Origin: Hymenopus coronatus
Taxonomy: Eukaryota > Arthropoda > Insecta > Mantodea > Hymenopodidae
Reading direction: 5' to 3'
Length of the DNA stretch: 64,000 bases
NCBI GenBank assembly: GCA_030762935.1
Contig: CM060899.1
Location: forward strand, 66,948,501 to 67,012,500
Of this stretch, positions 32,436-43,572 are shown one piece after another (position 1 is the first letter of the stretch; every line of letters begins with the position of its first letter). The position numbers were made by a program, and so were the translations under genes. The notes under the pieces are model-generated. The model was given only the letters and a program-made list of their open reading frames with translations, did not search any database and had not been told where the DNA came from.

Positions 32436-32664
32436 TTACCTCCATGGAAGGGCGCCACTACCGCCGACACTTACAATCCTGAAAGAGAAAGCTTGTGATG
32501 AAATGAAGGGGCAAAAAGTTCAGGGAAGTGAAAGAATCTCTGTTCCAACATTTGCCTAGTGACCTGGAAAAACCCCGAATGGGTGAAAGAAGTCGGCGGC
32601 GGAATCCGATCTCACGACCTCCAGAATGCGTCACAAACTAAACACCTGAGCCACCTGGCTCGGT
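32436..32664 (-). mobile_element. SINE E, tRNA-derived
   Basis: Minus-sense head: CCGAGCCAGGTGGCTCAGGT (box A side), then GGTCGTGAGATCGGATTCC as a degenerate box B side. The body includes 'ttcggggtttttccaggtca'. No second full copy in the window; the 'aaaaccccga' block recurs in the insert at 26108-26228. It sits against repeat G copy 3. Confidence 0.65.
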
Positions 32665-32756
32665 TAATGAATTTTAACTACGCAGAGAGTTAGTTAGTGC
32701 TCCACTGGCCAGGAGCGCCATCTTTGCCACCCTGTTTATAAAAATGTAGACCACGT
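32665..32756 (+). repeat. Unknown repeat G, 3' part, copy 3
   Basis: 'ttaatgaattttaactacg', then 'gagttagttagtgctccactgg' and 'gcgccatctttgccaccctg' match the end of copy 2. Confidence 0.8.
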
Positions 32757-33177
32757 TGCGCACAAGGAAATAAAGGAGCTACACGTATAGATAGTGGTGC
32801 GAAAATTTATGGCATCACCTCCCACTTTCCGCGCTCACAAGCGCTTCTTTTTTGTTTCCTCACTCTACTAACACTTGATAATCTCTGCATCTCGGCATTT
32901 CTCTTTCTATAGCCACTATTCTTCGTTATCGCTGTGACGTGTAGCGTTTAAGATGTCAGAGGTGAGCTACTAAATTCCACGGCATATCTCAAAAATAAAG
33001 ATGTTGGATAAGCCATGTATGGACCATTTATTCATAACTTTTAATTTCCTCGCTTTCACAAAATTGAAATTCGAAGCTAATCAATTATGAAGCTTGGAGG
33101 AATCGGTAAATGGTAAGCAAGAAAACATTAATTTACATGACCATCTCTCTCCAGCACGTTTGTTCGATGTACATAGT
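32757..33177. other. Unassigned stretch
   Basis: No family or gene recognised. Confidence 0.3.
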
Positions 33178-33910
33178 AAATAAATGAATGAATAAGTGTA
33201 TTTATTGACATAACAATATCATACATTGAATTTCAACAATCGCACGGGTCCACAGACCGTACGTACTTTTGTAATACACATTACAAGCAATATTAAAACA
33301 ACAACAATAACATCAACAAAGATTTAAAAGAGTAAACACGAAAAAATAGAAAAAACAAAGGTAATATACAATAAAAAGCAATATTATAACAACAGCGAAG
33401 AATTACAAGAGTAAACCCGACACTAAAACTACAAAGATATTCAGATATAGCAATTTAAATTTTACAGCAGAGTACACCTTCATAAATATATATACATTTA
33501 AAAGAAATCAGATAAACAATATATAAAATCATAATACAACAGTGACCTAAGTATGACATAATATATGTGTGCGTGTGTATGTGTCTGTAAAACATTGTAG
33601 TCTCTTTTGTTTAGTTGTTCTTATCCCTCTTCCTCCCTCCCCCCTTCTCTATTGGCAGCCTTCTCAGATCTCAGCTGTCTTGCCTTAAGTATACATTTAC
33701 CAATTCCGTCCACGTCTTACGTGCCTGCCAGTAGGGCCCAACATGCTTGTAGCTGTACATCCGCGGTAGTAAAGAATCGCGGTAAATATTTTTCCCGCCA
33801 TTCCTTCGCACCCCTACATCTTGCTAAGATGTGGGTCCGTCACGACTCTTCCTCCTCACAAATGGGACAGATTCGCGTACCATTCTCAACAGAAATTTTA
33901 GGGAAGGTAT
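33178..33910 (-). pseudogene. Second non-LTR retrotransposon: C-terminal zinc knuckle and 3' UTR
   Basis: The minus frame reads ENGTRICPICEEEES, stop (TGA at 33840-33842), RTHILARCRGAKEWREKYL. Spacing is C-x2-C-x7-H-x4-C, the cysteine-histidine knuckle found after the RT domain in many LINE ORF2 proteins. Downstream (33178-33600 in plus view) is an A/T-rich 3' UTR ending in an AATGAATAA-type tail (about 33180-33198). No RT core remains, and SINE A copy 3 lies just beyond the 5' break. It is distinct from the LINE at 1215-2045. Confidence 0.65.
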
Positions 33911-33914
33911 TGTA

Positions 33915-34145
33915 TTCTACCTGGTCACGGCTGCTTGCCAAGCGGGAGAACGGGGTTCGATTCCCGGCTTTGGGAGTTTTCCCCTGCTGGGAAACCTGGT
34001 CCGCGGTGGACTCAGCCTCGTGAGGTCCCTGGGGGACCAATTGAGGAGATACTTGATAGAGAAAACCGCATTAACCGTTTGGGAGGGACTCGAGGCGCTG
34101 AACATTCCTCACTGCACCTCATTCATGACGCCTGCAACGGAATGT
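33915..34145 (+). mobile_element. SINE A, copy 3
   Basis: Box B GGGGTTCGATTCCCGG at 33953-33968, then ACTCAGCCTCGTGAGG and 'ttgaggagatacttgatagag'. It ends 'attcatgacgcctgcaacgg', ~70 bp short of the usual 3' end. The text just before it, 'ggtattgtattctacc', resembles a family A right end. Confidence 0.82.
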
Positions 34146-34875
34146 TAATGTGTAACCTTGAAATTGTATGTAATTTGTAGTATTTAAGGTGATTATAAGT
34201 GGTAGCCGGGTTTGTAAGCCGTGGTCCAGATGATTTAATTACCGCCGTTTCGCCGAAATCTGCGTCCGGCATCTTCAGGGAACAAAGCCAACGGTCACGC
34301 CCACCTGCCTTGCACGCTGATATATATACAGTCTTATTAGACTCCGGAGCTGATCTAATAGCTCCGTAGAGTTAAAGGGTGTATACATAGGAGTGCGGCA
34401 CCGAAGCCTCGCAGACCCTTAAAGGTCCCTAATTACACAGCCCCCAAGCCTCCCCAAAGCAGGTAGTCTCCCGGTCGAAATAGGTAACAGTTGCAGTTTG
34501 GTGTTTATAATATTTTATTATTATATTAGTTTTGATGGTCTTTCACATATATCTTCCGTAGCTTTTCTCTTCAGATCACAAAGTACTTTCTGTCTCTGAA
34601 GTTTGTCACTAGGTGGTGCCACGTGGTTATGGTCCTCTTGTATATGCAGGACATCTATTTCTTCAATGGAAAGGATTTTAATAAAACTTTTGCAACTTTC
34701 AAAATTGCACGTCCATCACGCTACCCCACTTTTTAAACACTTCTGGAATCCGAAAGTGTATCCGTTCCCGAGTAGACTTTTCCTTCCTGCCGCACTCACC
34801 ATATTTTCAGTCTCCTCGGAAAACATGCTAACTGTGAACTAATTTGCCCTACAGTAAAAGAAATCAAGGAAAAAA
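34146..34875. other. Unassigned stretch with a GAAAC-containing stem
   Basis: On the minus strand at about 34238-34283 a CTGAAGA motif is followed by GCCG...CGGC and then GAAAC (see findings). A 79-codon plus frame (34603-34842) has no motif. No family match elsewhere in the window. Confidence 0.35.
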
Positions 34876-35666
34876 TCTGATGTGTTGCATTCACATGACT
34901 TTCTCTACATCTCTGCAATAAATTATTATTAAATTGAGAAAAAATTTGCAGAAATAGCCTTATTACTTGCTTCCTTGTAAGTGGAAGAGCAATAGGGGAG
35001 TACCATAGCTTAAAGTGGTAGTCAAAAGTTGGTTGCTTTGTGATTGAAGTGCCATTGTTTGTATGGGCAGGAGTTGACAAAATTCCTGTATGAGAAAAGC
35101 ATGTTTTTCAAAGCTGAAACCAAAAATAAGGAATATATAAAACATGATCAACTCCACGAAAAAAGGTATATAATATAAATTGTGTGTTTTGACGTGCTCT
35201 ATATTTTTTGTGTGGTAAGTTTCTGTCCAACTCTTACGGTTTAGCAGTTATGCAAACTTTCGTGAAATTCATCTAGAATAAAGTAGTCTTCAGAGGTTAT
35301 TCCAAGAAAATTCAAGATATACATTTTATTTGTCAGGTAAATATCTTTAATATACGATATTTTAATCAAAATCGTTAGAGCCATTTTTAAGAAAATCAAA
35401 ATTTTCGAAAAAACTTGCATGTAAAGGGTAGTTCGGGGTGCGGGATTTTTTTTTAAAATCTTCATGTCGCATCCTCGGAAGATACCAAATATAAATACCA
35501 AGTTTGGTATTCAACGGTCACCTACATTTTTCTAAAAATGCTTTTTTTTTTATTCAGGGAGTCTAAAAACATGTATTTCCGTTGAAATCTTGGTATTGAA
35601 TTTTTGGGTACATTACAATACCTTCTCTATACACTATGTACATAGTACGTGTAGAGAAAGTAAAAA
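34876..35666 (+). mobile_element. Family A, nearly full-length copy
   Basis: AAAAAATCTGATGTGTTGC at the left, ending GTACGTGTAGAGAAAGTAAAAA. A small internal deletion lies near 34930 and the GT-tract region is shortened near 35520. Confidence 0.92.
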
Positions 35667-35939
35667 TTAGGCATACCCATTCCACCCCACCTGCTGGCTA
35701 ATTGCACCGGTTTCGCGGGAGGCTAAGCTTACGTGTGTACGGGAGACTTCCGGCCTGCGCCCGTACTTAGAGAGATCATTTGAGAAATTATAAAATAAGA
35801 GGAGAGTTGAAAATTTACACTTTAAATAATAAAATAAAAGAACATAAAGAAAACCAGATAATCATCTATACCGCATGGAGATAGGAAGAATACCAGCTTT
35901 AGTAAATACCTCTCAACCGAGACCGAAGGCAGATGTAGG
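35667..35939. other. Unassigned stretch
   Basis: No recognised features. Confidence 0.3.
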
Positions 35940-35951
35940 ATGTCCGAGGAA

Positions 35952-36246
35952 ATGTAAATGGCGTGTCATTTATGGACGCTCTTTAACTACTGTGGTTCTC
36001 AGCGTCCCATTCTAAATTGGGCGTGAAAGACCGCTTAATTTTGCTCAGAGACCTCTCTATCAGGTTTGAGGTTCTTTTACGTGCCGTAAATCTACGACAC
36101 GGGACCAACGGCTTTATTTCCCTTCCGAAGGAAGCCATGCTAAGGATTTTTACACCCTAAAAAATCCATTGCCCTCCGCCGGGTTTGAACCCGCGATCTT
36201 GGGTATATGAAGCCAGCATGGTAACCATTAAACCACGGAGGGCGAC
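35952..36246 (-). mobile_element. SINE C, copy 2 (best preserved)
   Basis: Perfect 12-bp duplication ATGTCCGAGGAA (35940-35951 and 36247-36258). The minus-sense head has 'gtttaatggttaccatgctgg' and box B GCGGGTTCAAACCCGGCGG. The body carries 'ttacggcacgtaaaagaacc' and 'cggtctttcacgccc' in element sense; the tail is CATTTACATTT. The tRNA-like head looks nearly complete. Confidence 0.93.
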
Positions 36247-36404
36247 ATGTCCGAGGAAGGGTTGGCAATGAAAGCATGCTTGTGAAGACAGAACAGGCAC
36301 TATTGCCTGATCCTGAAGAAGAAGAAGAAGAATTATATAATAGATAACATTTGTAATGTTTGTTTTTGCAACAAAATTAAAGGTTTGGTATAGTTATTTA
36401 GGTG

Positions 36405-37405
36405 CCGTATTGTAATGCACCGAAAAATTCGATACCGAGATTTCACTGGAAATATATGTTTTGGGGTCCCCTGAGTACGATAAAAGCATTTTAGAAAAAG
36501 GTCCATGTGTGTGTCTATGGACAGCACAGCAACGAGAAGACCGTTAAATACCAAACTTGTTATTTAGGTTTAGTATCTTCCAAGGATGCGACACGAAGAT
36601 TTTAAAAAAAATCCCCCCACCACAAACAACCCTTTATATGGAAAAAAAAAATTCGAATTGTTTGATTTTCCTAAAAATGGCTCTAATTTTGATTAAAATC
36701 CTGTATATTAAAGCTATATATGTCCGAAATAAAATGCTTATCTCGAATTTTTGGGGAATAGCCTCTGAAGACCTCTTTATTCTGGATGATTTTTGTTTAA
36801 CGCTAAACCGTAAGAATAAAGTGTTCTTAGAACTGCAAATACATAAAATTGAATAATAGCTACTGCAGATTCTAAAGAGAGAAGTAGAATTTGTGTAATA
36901 ATGAGAAGAGGTAAAAGGTATATTATTATTGTTCCACCAATATTTCCTAGAAGTGTTATGAGAAGGTGACCTGCAATTATATTAGCGGATAACCGAATTG
37001 CTAGTAGGAGATAGAAAAAAACTCACTGCACAAAAAATGTACATCACAGCAAAACACACAATTTATGTTCTTTACGTTTTTGTTGTGGAGGTAACCGTTT
37101 CCGAGATATTCCTTGTGAAGTAATTAAACTTTTATCGAACAGGAAGTTTCCGTTTTTCTTTTGTTCTACTCCTGGCCAAGCAAAGAAGTGATTTGCAATG
37201 ACAATCGCATAACGATATCTTTTAAAACATTTGACAATCACTTTAGCATAATGCATTCCCTTATTACCTTCTAATTATAAGGAATTAAGTAATAAGAACA
37301 TTCTGCTAATGTTTATCTCGATTGTGTATAAAGAAGAAAAATCTTTTCTAGGAGGTTTGTAGAGCAGCTAGAGAAAGTCATAGGAGTGTAACACTTTAGA
37401 TTTTT
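36405..37405 (-). mobile_element. Family A (subfamily A2) copy split by a mitochondrial insert
   Basis: Starts just inside the right end ('tgtaatgcaccgaaaaattc') and runs to the left terminus (GTCATAGGAGTGTAACACTTTAGA plus T-run). It is interrupted at 36813-37010: 'gctaaaccgtaaga' on one side and 'gagatagaaaaaaactcac' on the other normally join as 'taaaccgtaagagatagac'. Confidence 0.9.
36813..37010 (-). pseudogene. atp6: Nuclear copy of mitochondrial ATP synthase subunit 6 (NUMT)
   Basis: The minus strand gives 66 uninterrupted codons of the ATP6 C-terminal part: RLSANMIAGHLL, then [15 protein letters not shown] and FAVLSTLYS. ATA reads as Met and AGA (36825-36827 in plus view TCT) as Ser under the invertebrate mitochondrial code, as expected for the conserved AVLSTLYS. 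The last few codons and the start of the protein are absent. Junctions share 2-3 bp (AGA, GAG) with the host repeat, fitting end-joining repair. No stop or shift is seen, so it is young or the fragment is short. It is not expressed as protein: no promoter and the wrong code. Confidence 0.92.
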
Positions 37406-37498
37406 TTTTTATTTTAGTACATGTAGAGAAACAAAAACTGCAACAAACATCAGCACATTTCCTTGCAGCGGACTATGCATACGTGCTAGAGAAAATAA

Positions 37499-37905
37499 CA
37501 ATTCTTCGGCAAATGAATTTGATAAATATTTTGTCGCTATCCAACAGTTGAATGAATAAATCTTTAAAATAATGTCTCTCACGTGATTTGTCAGTAGAGA
37601 CTGCCCGTAGATGCTGACAGTCATTTATTTATTGCATATCAAAAGCATACGGTAAGGTTATGAATCACAAAGTGCGTATCAAAAGAGATAACATGTAATA
37701 AATCATTAAAACATTTCGAATACATCATGATGTTGGTGGTGGTATACATGCCAGGCTGAAACACTACAACTAACATTCAGGACATTGCGCGTGCGCCTGA
37801 AAATTGTTATAGTTTTCTCTCTGTCTAGTTAAATAAAGCACGACATGGACTAAAATCTGATGTTACTTTCACACGACTTTCTTTACACATTATCCTTATT
37901 ACTTT
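37499..37905 (+). repeat. Unknown repeat V, copy 1
   Basis: Direct repeat of 39963-40362: 'gataaatattttgtcgctat', 'gatgttggtggtggtataca', 'tgccaggctgaaacactaca' and 'aaataaagcacgacatggac'. It ends in a family A-like left end (AAAATCTGATGTTACTTTC). Confidence 0.88.
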
Positions 37906-37931
37906 CTATACTACTTACAAGAAGTTTCAAG

Positions 37932-38729
37932 AATTGAGGGGCTCAGCGTCAGAGGGCGCTATCCCACAAATAGCTAAATTTGAGAAAAAAGGAGTTTTAT
38001 TAGACTTGTTGATTTGGTGAAAAATGTAATATTAAGGTACAACTTTTTTTAATCCAGTATTTGATCCACATTTTGAAATGTCCTAGAAAATACAAAAAAG
38101 TGATATTTAACAGTTTTTTATTTATTTAGCACTGCAAACCGAATTATTTCCTAAAAATTTACTTATGCAGAGAGAGAAACTAAACATGATATTATTCATA
38201 TTCCTCACCATTGTTTCTTTTTCGTTTAGCAACAACTTTTTTCAATATGTTTTGCTTGCATATTCGTTTCTTTCCTTCACTAACTAAACTATTTACCTCC
38301 ATTTTGAAAAACAGAACAATCTGCAGCATGGTATAATGGCTAAAATGTCAATTATTTACACAATATTCTTAATGTTTAACAATAATCTTACATATTATTC
38401 TGTTTCACGTATTAAGGCCTAAAATCATTATTTCTTGGCCTGTAGTTTAAACAACAAACAATACTATTAAAATAGTTAAAGTTCTGTAAGTTCGGTGGCA
38501 TTGTTCTTTAAATAGCAGGCAACTTCATAGTGGGATATCCCCATCTGGCACAAACTTTCTCACTTTGGAAAATGACACAGTTTCTGTAAGTTACTGTAGA
38601 TGGCACTCAGTTAATATTACCAAGATTTCTAAAGACACGAGAGACGGCAGAAGCTGTCTAAAAACAAAAAAAAATGTCATTTTTTCACAATGTGTTAGAG
38701 AGCTCCCTCTGGCACTGAGCCCCTCAATT
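37932..38729. mobile_element. Non-autonomous TIR element W
   Basis: Inverted termini: left AATTGAGGGGCTCAGCGTCA then GAGGGCGCT; right reads back as AATTGAGGGGCTCAGTGCCA then GAGGGAGCT. About 30 bp with few mismatches. The interior of ~740 bp is AT-rich with no transposase frame. AATT may be the target duplication, but it is palindromic and could equally be part of the TIR. The superfamily is unknown. Confidence 0.8.
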
Positions 38730-38863
38730 ATATTTGCAATAATTGGATTCATTAGTGCTTTGTTGTTTGTTTAATTCCGTTAATTTTAAAGCTAGAAATG
38801 GGTTAATTTGGTTTTAAGCTAGCCTCCAGTCATTAAATACTTGGGAATGTTATATTTTACAAA

Positions 38864-39665
38864 TCTAATGTGTTCCATTCACAGGACCTTCTCTCCAAAC
38901 AATTGTTCAAGAATATTCCTTTGCGCACGTCGTGGTAAATAAGACAAACATTAACAGCAATGGTTATATTAGTTCCGTATAAGCAGAAGGGAAATAAGAT
39001 AATACACTAGGCTAAAGCGATAGTCAAATGAGATGAAACAAAAGATCACCACCCTTTTGAGAAAAAAATTAAGTAGTTTAAAATTGAAACCAATAATAAG
39101 GGCTAATTGGTTTAAAAAAATCGTATTACATAAATTGTGTGTCTTAACCAATCTACATTTTAGGCGAGGAAAGTTTTTATTTATCTCTTACAGTTTACCA
39201 GTTATGCCAAATTCATCCAGAATAACGCGGTCTTCAGAGACTATCCCCAAGAAGTTCAAGATATGTATTTTCTTTGTCATGTAAATATCTTTAATATGGG
39301 ATATTTTATTCAAAATTGTTACAGCCATTTTTGGGAAAATATTTTTCAAATATTTTACTGTAAGGATAGTTTTGAGTGTGGAGATTTTCCTGAAAATCTT
39401 CGTGTTGCGCCCTTCAAAGGTTCAATGCTTAAACCAAGTTTGATATTTAACGGAATTTTCTTTTTTGAGCAATGCTGCCCACAGACACTCTCTCTGTCTC
39501 TCTCTCTCACACATATTCACACGACATTTTTCTAAAAATGTTTTTTCTGCATTCAGAGAGTCCCAAAACATGTATTTCCGGAGAAATCTCGGTATCGAAT
39601 TTTTGGCTGCGTACAATACCTTCTATATACTCTATGTACATAGCACATACTGCCTAAAGTAAAAA
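38864..39665 (+). mobile_element. Family A, diverged full-length copy
   Basis: TCTAATGTGTTCC at the left and GCACATACTGCCTAAAGTAAAAA at the right. It lacks the usual AACTTC..TTTGTATGGACAGG block in the middle. A TCTC-rich tract is seen near 39487-39510. Confidence 0.87.
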
Positions 39666-39671
39666 TTCTTC

Positions 39672-39944
39672 GGAAATGGAAATGACGTACTTATTATTTA
39701 TGGACGCTCTCTAACTACTGTGGTTCTCAGAGTCCCATTCTAAATTGGGTCTGAAAGACCGCTTAATTTTGCTCAGAGGCCTCTGTATCAGGCTTGAGGT
39801 TCTTTCACGTGCCACGGGACCATCGGCTTTACTTCCCTTCTGAAGGAAGCCATGCTAAGGGCTTTTATACCCAAAACATTCCGTCATCCCGGACCTTGGG
39901 TATACGAAGTTGGCATGGTAACCATTAGACCACGGAGGCCGACT
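39672..39944 (-). mobile_element. SINE C, copy 3
   Basis: Tail GGAAATGGAAATG at the left (reverse of CATTTCCATTTCC). Head at the right: 'catggtaaccattagaccacggaggccga', with a damaged B-box region. It lies 7 bp after a family A end and just before a poly(A). Confidence 0.88.
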
Positions 39945-39962
39945 TAAAAAAAAAAAAATTGG

Positions 39963-40362
39963 TCACATGCAAATGGATTTGATAAATATTTTGTCGCTAC
40001 CCAACAGTTAAATGAATAAATGTTGAAAATAATCGCTCTCACGTCATTTGTCAGTAGATGCTGACTGTCATTTATTTATTGTATATAAAAATCATACGGA
40101 AAGGTTATAAATCACAAAGCGCGTATCAAAAGCGATGAAATGTAATAAATCATAAAGCATTTCGTATACATGATGATGTTGGTGGTGGTATACATGCCAG
40201 GCTGAAACACTACAACTAACATTCCAGACATTGCGCATGCGCCCGAAAATTCTTATAGTTTCCTATCTGTCTCGTCAAATAAAGCACGACATGGACTAAA
40301 ATCTGGTGTTTCCTTCACACGACTTTCTTCTTATTACTTTCTCTACTACTGAGCGAGGTTCA
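39963..40362 (+). repeat. Unknown repeat V, copy 2
   Basis: Same order of blocks as 37499-37905, roughly 88% by eye, including the family A-like end 'aaaatctggtgtttccttcac'. Unlike copy 1 it is not followed by element W. Confidence 0.87.
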
Positions 40363-40601
40363 AGTATTATAGGTTCATTCCGCTCCAGTTTTTATCTCTA
40401 AATTTAACTGTTTCAATTCATTCTATAATTACTTTTATCGTTTTACTTAAGCCAGCATTTGTTTTTTTCGGGACATTCAATCTATGCAGTTGAGCACCCT
40501 GAAATATCAATCATCATCATCTTCATATGTTGTATGTTTTATGTTGGTAATACTGTTTAGGCTTACTTTGCTTTTAGTTTTAAGTCATTTTAACCATTTT
40601 T

Positions 40602-41472
40602 ACTTTCTCTACACGTACCATGTGCATAGTGTATAAAGAATATTGTATTTCAATAAAAAAATTCGATACCGAGATTTTACCGGAAATGCATGCCTTGGTT
40701 GCCCCCTTAAACAAAAACAAAAACATGTTGAAATAAAGTCCGTGTGTGTGCGTGTCTGTCTGTAGACAGCATAGCTCAAAAACGAAAAGTCCGTTAGAAG
40801 ATTCAGAAGAAAATCCCCCACGCCAAATTAACCATTACATGCAAAAATATTCGAAAATTCTGAATTTTTCAAAAGTGGCCGTAATGATTTAGATTAAGAT
40901 ATCGTATATTAACGATATTTACCTGACAAATAAAATGTATATCTTGAATTCTCTGGGAATAGCCTCTGAAGAGTAGTTTACTCTGGATGAATTTTACAGA
41001 ATTGGGCATAACTGCAAAACGGTAAGAGATGAACAACGGGATATTAAACAGAAATGAATATCTCGATAAAACACACAATTTATGCTATATACATTTTTTT
41101 TGCAGAGTTGATCGTTTTTGAGATGTTCCTTGTTATTGGTTTCAGTTTTAAAAAACTCAAACTTTTCTCATACAAGAATTACTCAACTCCTGTCCATACA
41201 GACAAAAGAACTTCAGGCACATAGCAACCAGCTTTTGACTATCACTTTAACGTATGGTACTCCCTTATTTCGCTTCTACTTACAAGGAGCAGGTAATAAA
41301 ACTATTTCTGCTAATTTTCTCTCGATTAGTATGAAGTAAATAGAAGCATAAGTTTTTTAACAATAATTTGTAGCGGAAATGTAGAGAAGGTCATGTGATT
41401 GGAACTCATAAGATTTTTTGCTTTCTTTACGCGTACTATTCACATAGTGTATAGAGAAGGTATTGTATTCCC
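40602..41472 (-). mobile_element. Family A, full copy followed head to tail by a right-end stub
   Basis: Full copy at 40602-41419 (ACTTTCTCTACACG to CTCATAAGA, T-run). A second right end follows at 41421-41472 ('ctttctttacgcgtactattc') and breaks off after ~50 bp. Confidence 0.9.
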
Positions 41473-41639
41473 TGGAATCGATCCCACTACCTCCTGAAGG
41501 CTAGTTACAGATGGAACGCCTGAGTCACGTGGCACATCTTTATTATATTCTACGTTTTGCCTGGCAGAGAAGAACATAAAGCTTTATAACTTTTAACAAG
41601 AATAACCAAAAAATAAATAAATGAGTAAATAAATAAAAA

Positions 41640-42229
41640 TCTGATGTGTTCCATTCACATGACTTCTCTACATCTCAACAAATTATTCCTAAAAAACTAA
41701 TGTTTCTATTTACTTCATGCAAATCGAACAAAAACTTATCAGAAATAGTCTTATTACTTACTTTATTGTAAGTAGAAGTGAAATAAGGGAGTATCATAGG
41801 TTAAAGTGAAAGCCAAAAGCTGGTTGCTATGTGACTGATGTTCCTTTGTTTGTATGGACACGAGTTGACAAATTCCCATAGGAGAAAAGTCTTTTAAAGC
41901 TGAAACTAAAAGACAAAGAATATCTTAAAAACGACCAACTCCACGAAAAAAATGTATATAATATAGATTGTGTGTTTTAATGTGCAGTATATTTTTTGTG
42001 TGGTAAGTTTTTGTCTATCTTTTGTGATTTACCAGTTATGCAAAATTCAATAAAAATAATCCAAAGTAAAGAGCCCATCAAGATTTTCGAGAAAAAAATC
42101 CATATGAGGGGTAGCCTGGGTGGGGGGATTTTCCTGAAAATCTGCGTGTCACATCCTTGGAAGATATCAAACCCAAATACCAAGGTCGGTATTGAACGGT
42201 CTATTCGTTTTTGAGCTATGCGGCCTACA

Positions 42230-42271
<42 letters not shown>

Positions 42272-42430
42272 TACAGACATACACACACACGAACTTTTTT
42301 CTGAAAATGATTTTTATGGATTCAGGAGGTCATAAAACATGTATTTCTGGTGAAATCTCGGTATCGAATTTTTGGGTGGAATACAATACTTCTTCTATAC
42401 ACTAAGTACATAGTACGTGTAGAGAAAGTT
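41640..42430 (+). mobile_element. Family A, near full-length copy with a long AC tract
   Basis: Preceded by AAATAAATAAAAA; ends GTGTAGAGAAAGT. It has an internal deletion near 42060-42090, and (AC)n at 42229-42268 is the longest version of the family's variable GT/AC tract in this window. The 103-codon minus frame here is partly translated microsatellite. Confidence 0.9.
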
Positions 42431-42687
42431 AAAACTACTGAGATCAGCTCTCAGAAGAAGCAGTCAGAATGAAGTCACGTTTCAGTTACACAGAGCAAGC
42501 TTATAACAGCAGTAGGCTCTAGAATGAATTTTATATACATTTCTGTAAGCTTTTCTAAGGGTATCATCCTACATCCCATTATAGGCTTATAAATCTTTCA
42601 TGATATCGTTCTCCATACTGACCAGCTGTGGGGTATGTGAGTGAAGTGAATTTTGTGAAGGATATATGGAAATATTGAAGAAAAAAA
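42431..42687. other. Unassigned spacer between A copies
   Basis: No repeat or gene recognised. Confidence 0.3.
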
Positions 42688-43566
42688 GCTGATGTGTTCC
42701 ATTCAAATGACTTTCTCTACATCTCCGCAACAAATTATTGTTAAAAAGCTTATGCTTCTATTTACTTCATGCTAATCGAGAAAAAATTAGCAGAAATAGT
42801 TTTATTACTTCCTTGTAAGTAGAAGCGAATAAAGGAACTACCATAGGTTAAAGTGACAGTCAAAAGCTGGTTTCTATGTGACTGATGTTCCTTTGTTTGT
42901 ATGGACAGGAGTTGACAAAGTCCTGCATGAGAAAAGTAACTTTTTCAAGGCTGAAACCACAAAAAAGGAGTAGCTAAAAACGATCAACTCTGGGAAAAAA
43001 TGTATATAACATAAATTGTGTGCTTTAATGTGCTCTACATATTTTGTTTGCTAAGTTTTTGTCTATCTCTTACGGTTTACCAGTTACACAAAATTCCGTA
43101 AAATTTATGCAGAATAAAGTAGTCTCCAGAGGCTATTCCCAGAAAATTCAAGATATACATATTATTTGTCAGGTATATATCTTTAATATACGATATTTTA
43201 ATCAAAATCGTTAGAGCCATTTTTTAGAAATTCAAAATTATCGAAAACTTTTCCATGTGAAGGGTAGTTGGAAGTGGGGGGATTTTCTTGAAAATCTTCG
43301 TGTCGCATCCTTGGAAGATACTGAACTTAAATACCAGGTTTGGTATTTAACGGTCTTTTCGTTTTGGAGCTATGCTGCCCACAGACACACACACACACAC
43401 ACATATACAGACAGACACACACACACGGACATTTTTATAAACATGTTTTTTTTTGGATTCAGGTGTTCTCAAAACATGTATTTCCGGTGAAATCGCGATA
43501 TCGAATTTTTGCGTACAATGCAGTACCTTCTCTATACACTATGTACATAGTACGTATAGAGAAAGT
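42688..43566 (+). mobile_element. Family A, full-length copy, first of a head-to-tail array
   Basis: GCTGATGTGTTCC at the left, GTACGTATAGAGAAAGT at the right. A single run of six A then leads straight into the next copy. Confidence 0.93.
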
Positions 43567-43572
43567 AAAAAA

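Noticed and set aside
36813..37010. Mitochondrial contamination of the assembly
   Set aside because: The fragment is joined on both sides to the expected halves of one family A copy, so a nuclear insertion is the simpler reading.
37499..40362. Repeat V pair as LTRs of a retrotransposon
   Set aside because: The DNA between is a TIR element, a family A copy and a SINE. There is no gag/pol, primer-binding site or TG...CA ends.
41977..42288. 103-codon minus frame rich in Val-Cys repeats
   Set aside because: Largely a translated (AC)n microsatellite inside a family A copy.
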